From an uncultured Eubacterium sp. (GTDB lineage: Bacteria; Bacillota; Clostridia; Oscillospirales; Acutalibacteraceae), in assembly GCA_945980015.1 (NCBI GenBank), contig CAMFQI010000017.1:1-10030 (forward strand): a stretch of 10,030 bases of DNA, in the 5' to 3' direction. The notes under the pieces are model-generated. The model made no database searches, was not told the DNA's origin, and worked only from the letters and a program-made list of their open reading frames with translations. This document shows positions 6,375 to 10,030 of the stretch, piece after piece. Position numbers and translations under genes: made by a program. How positions within the stretch are numbered: the first letter of the stretch is position 1; every line of letters begins with the position of its first letter.

Positions 6375-7061
6375 TTGAAAAGAGCATTGATAATTTTAAG
6401 CTGCGCAATATTATTATTTGTAGGAATTTTCAGAATCTCTTATAAGGTTGACAGTACAATACTAAGCGTCGTTAAGCAATACGAAATAAGAAATACTGTT
6501 GTTATCGACGCAGGACACGGAGGTAGGGACGGCGGCACAATGGGAGTTGACGGTAGCTGTGAAAAGATGATAAATCTGTCAATTGCACTTGATTTATACG
6601 ACTTTTTAGCGGTCAGCGGAATAAATGCTGACTTAACGAGAAACGGCGATTACGAGCTTTACAATGTAGGAGAAGAGAGAAACAAATCCGATTTATACAA
6701 CAGACTTGATTACATAAATTCAAAAAGCAATGCCGTTCTTATTTCAATCCATCAAAATCATTTTGAAAATGAAAATGAGTGGGGAACACAAATATGGTAT
6801 TCCGAAAATGATGAAAAAAGTAAAATTTTAGCGGATAAAATTCTCAATTCAATAAAACAAAATCTTCAAAATGAAAATAAACGTGTTAATAAGCCTTCAG
6901 GTGATGATTACTACCTGCTATATAAGGCGAGCGTTCCTTCTGTTATGATAGAATGTGGATTTATGAGCAACGTTGAAGAAAACAAAAAATTACAGGATTT
7001 AGAATATCAAAAAGACTTTGCATTTTCGGTTTTATGCGGAATCTGTGAGGATATTCAATAG
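6375..7061 (+). CDS. cwlD: N-acetylmuramoyl-L-alanine amidase, CwlD type
   Basis: Zinc amidase (Amidase_3) that cuts the muramic acid-peptide bond. The CwlD subgroup removes side chains so that muramic-delta-lactam forms in spore cortex. Residues about 3-21 are a single hydrophobic segment (signal or membrane anchor), so the enzyme works outside the membrane. Zinc ligands are H48 (DAGHGGRDGG), E63 (EKMINLSIA) and H126 (SIHQNHF); catalytic E193 is in MIECGFMSN. At about 228 residues it has no binding repeats, the compact size typical of CwlD. The in-frame GTG at 6366 is part of the GGTGG ribosome-binding site (6365-6369); the TTG at 6375, 5 bases further, is the better start. radA follows after 19 bases. 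A vegetative amidase role cannot be excluded. Confidence 0.88.
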   Translation: MKRALIILSCAILLFVGIFRISYKVDSTILSVVKQYEIRNTVVIDAGHGGRDGGTMGVDGSCEKMINLSIALDLYDFLAVSGINADLTRNGDYELYNVGEERNKSDLYNRLDYINSKSNAVLISIHQNHFENENEWGTQIWYSENDEKSKILADKILNSIKQNLQNENKRVNKPSGDDYYLLYKASVPSVMIECGFMSNVEENKKLQDLEYQKDFAFSVLCGICEDIQ

Positions 7062-7080
7062 CCATGAAAGGAATGTTTAT

Positions 7081-8457
7081 ATGGCACAAAAGTCAAAATC
7101 AATATATGTTTGCAGTAATTGTTCGTACGAAAGTGCAAAATGGTACGGAAAATGTCCTTCCTGCAACGAATGGAATACTATGGAGGAACAAACTCCAATA
7201 GAATTAAAAGGAAAAAGCTCTATTGCATCAAGAGGAATTCCAATAGCACCTGTGCAAATGCTGAGCGAAATAAACAGTGATATCGAAAATCGCATTAAAA
7301 CAGGTGTTGGAGAGTTCGACAGAGTACTTGGAGGAGGCATTGTTGAAGGAAGCCTCGTTTTGCTATCGGGCGACCCGGGAATCGGCAAATCGACAATATT
7401 ACTTCAGGTTTGTCAAAGCCTCGGAGGGTCAAACAAAATACTATACATAAGCGGCGAGGAATCGGCACGTCAAATTAAGCTTCGTGCAAACAGGCTAGGT
7501 GTTGATACCGAAAATCTATTTATTATGGCCGAAACCGACGTTGCTTCAATAGTTGAAGCCATTAAGAGTGAAAAGCCTAAATTAGTCATAATCGACTCAA
7601 TTCAAACTATGGTAATTGACGAAGTCAGTTCAACTGCAGGAAGTATAACACAAGTCAGGGAATGTACAAATATTTTTATGCACCTTGCAAAATCAATGGC
7701 AATTTCGATTTTTGTTGTAGGCCATGTTAATAAAGACGGCGCAATAGCAGGTCCAAAGGTTTTGGAGCATATTGTTGATACTGTATTATATTTTGAGGGT
7801 GAAAGAAACTATTCATACAGACTCCTGAGAAGCGCAAAGAACAGATTTGGCTCAACCAATGAAATTGGCGTTTTTGAAATGACTCAGCAGGGAATGAGAG
7901 AGGTTGAAAATCCGTCGTTAATGATGCTTTCAGGAAGACCGAAGAATACAAGCGGTTCGTGTGTTGCATGCACTATGGAGGGCTCCCGACCCATTCTTGC
8001 AGAGGTTCAGGCACTTGTAACCGGAACAGGCTTCGGAACACCAAGAAGAATGTGTACAGGCTTTGATTACAACAGAATGAATATGATCATTGCAGTATTG
8101 GAAAAACGTGCAGGATACTATTTTAACGGTATGGACGCATATCTCAATGTTATAGGTGGCTTTAAGCTATATGAACCTGCGGCTGATTTGAGCGTTGCTC
8201 TTGCACTAATATCGTCATTAAAGGATGAAGCGGTAAACGAGAAAACGCTGGCATTCGGGGAAATAGGCTTAGCAGGGGAAATAAGAGTAGTTAATAACTG
8301 CGAACAGAGAATATCGGAGGCTAAACGTCTCGGCTTTGAAAAATGTATAATTCCGTTTCATAGCTACAAATCGTTATCAAAGGAATTAAAGTCTTCGATT
8401 GACATTGTTCCGGTTAGAAATATTCGTTCAGCTTATGACGTTATAACAGAAAAATAA
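7081..8457 (+). CDS. radA: DNA repair protein RadA
   Basis: RadA (Sms) is a RecA-related ATPase and branch-migration motor that processes recombination intermediates in DNA repair. The 458-residue protein is full length with all domains: a four-cysteine zinc finger (C11, C14, C25, C28), Walker A GDPGIGKST (97-105), Walker B KLVIIDSIQ (167-175), the RadA-specific KNRFG motif (253-257) and a Lon-protease-like C-terminal domain (about 290-458) that lacks protease function in this family. The ATG at 7081 is supported by AAAGGA (7067-7072) at 8 bases. The same frame is open upstream to 7018, but that stretch lies inside cwlD and is not coding. It is cotranscribed with cwlD and followed by a terminator. 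Confidence 0.97.
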   Translation: MAQKSKSIYVCSNCSYESAKWYGKCPSCNEWNTMEEQTPIELKGKSSIASRGIPIAPVQMLSEINSDIENRIKTGVGEFDRVLGGGIVEGSLVLLSGDPGIGKSTILLQVCQSLGGSNKILYISGEESARQIKLRANRLGVDTENLFIMAETDVASIVEAIKSEKPKLVIIDSIQTMVIDEVSSTAGSITQVRECTNIFMHLAKSMAISIFVVGHVNKDGAIAGPKVLEHIVDTVLYFEGERNYSYRLLRSAKNRFGSTNEIGVFEMTQQGMREVENPSLMMLSGRPKNTSGSCVACTMEGSRPILAEVQALVTGTGFGTPRRMCTGFDYNRMNMIIAVLEKRAGYYFNGMDAYLNVIGGFKLYEPAADLSVALALISSLKDEAVNEKTLAFGEIGLAGEIRVVNNCEQRISEAKRLGFEKCIIPFHSYKSLSKELKSSIDIVPVRNIRSAYDVITEK

Positions 8458-8465
8458 AAAACAAC

Positions 8466-8502
8466 AACGCAGCTTACTTCAAAAGTGAGACTGCGTTTTT
8501 TT
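8466..8502 (+). terminator. Rho-independent terminator after radA
   Basis: The stem AACGCAG (8466-8472) pairs with CTGCGTT (8491-8497). Inside it, TACTT/AGTGA partly extends the hairpin around a CAAA loop. The 3' arm runs into seven T (8496-8502). It starts 9 bases after the radA stop. Confidence 0.85.
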
Positions 8503-8513
8503 AAGTTTCAACA

Positions 8514-8542
8514 TTTTAGGGGAGTTTTCCACATACCTAAAA
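8514..8542 (+). repeat. Short inverted repeat (7-base arms)
   Basis: TTTTAGG (8514-8520) and CCTAAAA (8536-8542) flank a 15-base spacer. The arms are short and AT-rich, so this may be chance. It is recorded because it lies next to the stronger palindrome at 8554-8581 in the same gap. Confidence 0.3.
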
Positions 8543-8553
8543 ATTTTGTTCTA

Positions 8554-8581
8554 ATTGCACAAAATTAATATTTTGTGCAAT
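8554..8581. repeat. Perfect 12-base inverted repeat upstream of the recombinase gene
   Basis: ATTGCACAAAAT (8554-8565) and its exact reverse complement ATTTTGTGCAAT (8570-8581) are separated by TAAT. No T run follows on either strand, so it does not look like a standard terminator. It lies 38 bases upstream of the predicted -35 box of the recombinase promoter. An operator for a dimeric regulator, or a cruciform site, would fit; no known protein can be named. The rest of this gap (8503-8669) holds the promoter and no gene that I can support. Confidence 0.7.
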
Positions 8582-8619
8582 ACAGGGGGGAGTAAAAACC
8601 TCAAATTTTCAGCTAAATA

Positions 8620-8648
8620 TTGATAAATGCCGAATTATTTGCTATTAT
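8620..8648 (+). promoter_or_regulatory. Sigma-A-type promoter for the Xer recombinase
   Basis: -35 TTGATA (8620-8625), a 17-base spacer and -10 TATTAT (8643-8648). The predicted transcription start is near 8655, about 12 bases before the GAGGTG ribosome-binding site. Confidence 0.6.
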
Positions 8649-8666
8649 GTAATTAATCAACTTATC

Positions 8667-8681
8667 GAGGTGATTTATATA
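8667..8681 (+). promoter_or_regulatory. Ribosome-binding site and unusual start region of the recombinase gene
   Basis: GAGGTG (8667-8672) is a good ribosome-binding site, and the only standard in-frame start, GTG at 8670, lies inside it. By the spacing used elsewhere in this window (5-9 bases), the expected start is the ATA at 8679-8681, six bases downstream. ATA is a very rare start codon; ATT at 8673 has no spacing at all. Confidence 0.5.
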
Positions 8682-9650
8682 AAACGTGAGGATATTCAAA
8701 AGCTTCCGCAGACCGTACAAGACTATCTGATTTATACAGAAGCAATTAAAGGTCATAGCTCTCTTTCTGTTTTAGAATACGCAAGCGACCTGCGCAGCTT
8801 TTTCAGATTTTTGGTTAAGCAAAAAGGCTTATATCCAAATGACACGGATGACAAAGATATTGATTTGTCTACTCTTGATTTAGATTTTATAAAAACGATA
8901 ACTCTAAATGATGCTTACAGCTTTTTAATCTATTGCAAAAACGTTAAGAAAAATAACGAAGCTACAAGAGCAAGACGTGTTATAAGCATTAGACGGTATT
9001 TTACATATATTACGGATAATTTAGGATTACTTCAAACTAATCCAATGAAAAATCTTGACGCGCCAAAAGTTAAAAAGACTCTTCCTAAATATCTTACTTT
9101 AGAAGAGTCAAAAAAACTTTTATCAGTTGTTGACGGAAAAAATAAGGAACGAGATTATGCAATACTAACCCTGTTTCTAAACTGCGGAATGCGTTTGGCA
9201 GAGCTGGTCTCAATCAACTATAATGATATACGTTCTGACGGAACACTCGTTATTACAGGTAAAGGAAATAAAGAAAGAACCGTTTACTTAAATCAAGCCT
9301 GCATAGATGCCATTACGGCATATATGAAAATCCGTCCAAATGACAAAGTAAAAGACCGTGCTTTGTTCCTAAGCTCAAGGTATACTCGAATCAGCCGTCG
9401 CACAGTACAAGATATGGTTGAAAAAAATCTCGAAAAAGCCGGGCTTGGAGGTCGTGGATTATCCGTTCATAAGCTGCGTCATACTGCGGCAACGCTTATG
9501 TATCAGCACGGAAATGTCGATGTTTTGGTGCTAAAAGAAATTCTCGGTCACGAAAATCTCGGAACTACAGAAATTTATACTCATATTCAAAGCGACGCTA
9601 CAAAAAAAGCAGTCGATTCAAATCCTCTTGCAAATAATAAGCCCAAATAA
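8670..9650 (+). CDS. Xer-type tyrosine recombinase (XerC/XerD-like)
   Basis: Site-specific recombinase of the tyrosine family, up to 326 residues. The N-terminal SAM-like core-binding domain spans about 12-115 and the catalytic domain about 138-310. All active-site residues are present, counted from GTG: R175 (NCGMRLAEL), K198 (TGKGNKER), H267 and R270 (HKLRHTAATLMY), H294 (ILGHENL) and the nucleophile Y303 (EIYTHI). A housekeeping XerC/XerD role in resolving chromosome dimers at dif is likely: length, motif spacing and surrounding core genes fit, and no phage genes are near. An acidic linker (about 51-75) makes the N-terminal domain longer than in E. coli XerD, as I recall for other Clostridia. 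XerC and XerD cannot be separated here. The start is uncertain: GTG 8670 lies in the ribosome-binding site, and ATA 8679 would give 323 residues. Confidence 0.9.
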   Translation: MIYIKREDIQKLPQTVQDYLIYTEAIKGHSSLSVLEYASDLRSFFRFLVKQKGLYPNDTDDKDIDLSTLDLDFIKTITLNDAYSFLIYCKNVKKNNEATRARRVISIRRYFTYITDNLGLLQTNPMKNLDAPKVKKTLPKYLTLEESKKLLSVVDGKNKERDYAILTLFLNCGMRLAELVSINYNDIRSDGTLVITGKGNKERTVYLNQACIDAITAYMKIRPNDKVKDRALFLSSRYTRISRRTVQDMVEKNLEKAGLGGRGLSVHKLRHTAATLMYQHGNVDVLVLKEILGHENLGTTEIYTHIQSDATKKAVDSNPLANNKPK

Positions 9651-9678
9651 TCCGGTTTTTCAAAGCCGGATTATTTGG
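9643..9678. terminator. Hairpin between convergent genes, probable bidirectional terminator
   Basis: Perfect 13-base arms, CCAAATAATCCGG (9643-9655) and CCGGATTATTTGG (9666-9678), around a 10-base loop. The recombinase stop TAA (9648-9650) lies in one arm, and the stop of the minus-strand gene (9660-9662) lies in the loop. Downstream T runs are weak on both sides, so termination efficiency is uncertain. Confidence 0.6.
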
Positions 9679-10007
9679 TTAAAGGCGTGAATTAACACCG
9701 CATTTATCAATGAAATAACAATGATTTCCGAGCCGTATATTAAGAAGCTCTTAAGATAGCTTTTTATTGAAACCTCGTTATTTGGCACATTATTTCTTGC
9801 AACTTGCATCAAATTTTTGCTCATGTCCCCTGCTGATTTTATTGCGTAAATCAGCACTAAAATAAACATTGAGGCTTCCGGTATAATTATCAATAATGAA
9901 TATCCGAACCCCTTAAAATTATACAAATTGTAAAAATATGAAAGCTTTAATGCTATTTCAATTCCGCATAAAAACGGTACAGAGCATACAATCGGATAAC
10001 CTATAAC
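9660..10007 (-). CDS. spoIIM: SpoIIM-like sporulation membrane protein, 5' truncated by contig end
   Basis: The C-terminal 115 residues of an integral membrane protein. There are three hydrophobic segments (about 2-22, 34-57 and 86-110 of the visible part), with a polar loop at 61-84. The order GYPIVCSVPFLCGIEIAL, then GFGYSLLIIIPEASMFILVLIYAI, then a last helix near the C-terminus fits the SpoIIM (DUF95) layout as I remember it: a conserved Pro in the middle of the second helix and a short tail. SpoIIM joins SpoIID and SpoIIP in the engulfment machine that remodels septal peptidoglycan. Proximity to a xer gene also occurs in Bacillus (spoIIM-fur-yqzK-xerD), though here the genes converge. 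The N-terminal half is missing. The apparent start with residues MYKRQ upstream of V1 is translated adapter, not protein. Membrane-protein call is firm; the SpoIIM name is moderate. Confidence 0.62.
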   Translation of the reverse strand, partial: VIGYPIVCSVPFLCGIEIALKLSYFYNLYNFKGFGYSLLIIIPEASMFILVLIYAIKSAGDMSKNLMQVARNNVPNNEVSIKSYLKSFLIYGSEIIVISLINAVLIHAFNQIIRL

Positions 10008-10030
10008 CTGTCTCTTATACACATCTGACG
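10008..10030. other. Sequencing adapter (Nextera transposase end), not genomic
   Basis: The sequence CTGTCTCTTATACACATCT followed by GACG is the reverse complement of the Illumina Nextera read-1 transposase adapter end (mosaic end plus the start of the adapter tail). It was left untrimmed at the contig end. On the minus strand it yields the well-known false N-terminus MYKRQ. Confidence 0.96.

Noticed and set aside
7018..7080. Longer radA start inside cwlD
   Set aside because: The extension overlaps cwlD coding sequence and has no ribosome-binding site, while the ATG at 7081 has a good one and starts with the expected zinc-finger region.
8627..8656. A 9-codon open frame (MPNYLLLCN) in the gap before the recombinase
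   Set aside because: It has no ribosome-binding site and overlaps the predicted promoter.
8631..8658. Possible dif site, because TTATGTAA resembles the XerD half of Firmicute dif
   Set aside because: The other half does not match the known XerC arm; the match is too short in AT-rich DNA.
8670..9650. Recombinase as evidence of a mobile element or prophage
   Set aside because: There is no adjacent tRNA attachment site, excisionase, phage or conjugation gene, and neighbours are core genes; a housekeeping Xer role fits better.

Overview
The window looks like one end of a contig from a low-GC, endospore-forming Clostridia-type Firmicute. The evidence is AT-rich coding sequence, Shine-Dalgarno sites of the AGGAG/AAGGTGG type, three sporulation genes (spoIIR, cwlD and a partial spoIIM-like gene), a bacterial MEP-pathway ispE, and tRNAs with an encoded CCA end. 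The last 23 bases (10008-10030) are not genomic. They match the Illumina Nextera transposase adapter, so true sequence ends near 10007.

Layout. (1) 41-3391, plus strand, tightly packed: a HisJ-type PHP phosphatase, an Lrp/AsnC regulator, a class I aminotransferase and ispE. Stops, ribosome-binding sites and starts overlap, so these are probably one transcript. (2) 3398-4028: a hairpin terminator, then spoIIR, whose ribosome-binding site lies inside the terminator stem. (3) 4025-4277: a strong sigma-A-type promoter, tRNA-Leu(UAA), tRNA-Leu(CAA) and a terminator. The two tRNAs read UUA and UUG. (4) 4285-6244, minus strand: a D-2-hydroxyacid dehydrogenase followed by a CehA/McbA-type PHP metallohydrolase, translationally close and driven by a promoter at 6281-6309. 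(5) 6318-8502, plus strand: a divergent promoter, then cwlD, radA and a terminator. (6) 8503-8669: a 167-base gap with a perfect 12-bp inverted repeat and a promoter. (7) 8670-9650: a Xer-type tyrosine recombinase with an odd start codon. (8) 9660-10007, minus strand: the C-terminal half of a SpoIIM-like membrane protein, convergent with the recombinase and cut by the contig end.

The genes are mostly core or sporulation functions: isoprenoid precursor synthesis, amino-acid transamination with a likely local Lrp regulator, forespore-to-mother-cell signalling (SpoIIR), cortex modification (CwlD), engulfment (SpoIIM-like), recombination repair (RadA) and chromosome dimer resolution (Xer). I see no CRISPR, insertion sequence, prophage or defence island, and no convincing new multi-gene system. 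The points most worth a second look are local: the adapter-derived false N-terminus, the recombinase start codon, the terminator/ribosome-binding-site overlap at spoIIR, the palindrome before the recombinase, and the uncharacterised dehydrogenase-PHP pair.
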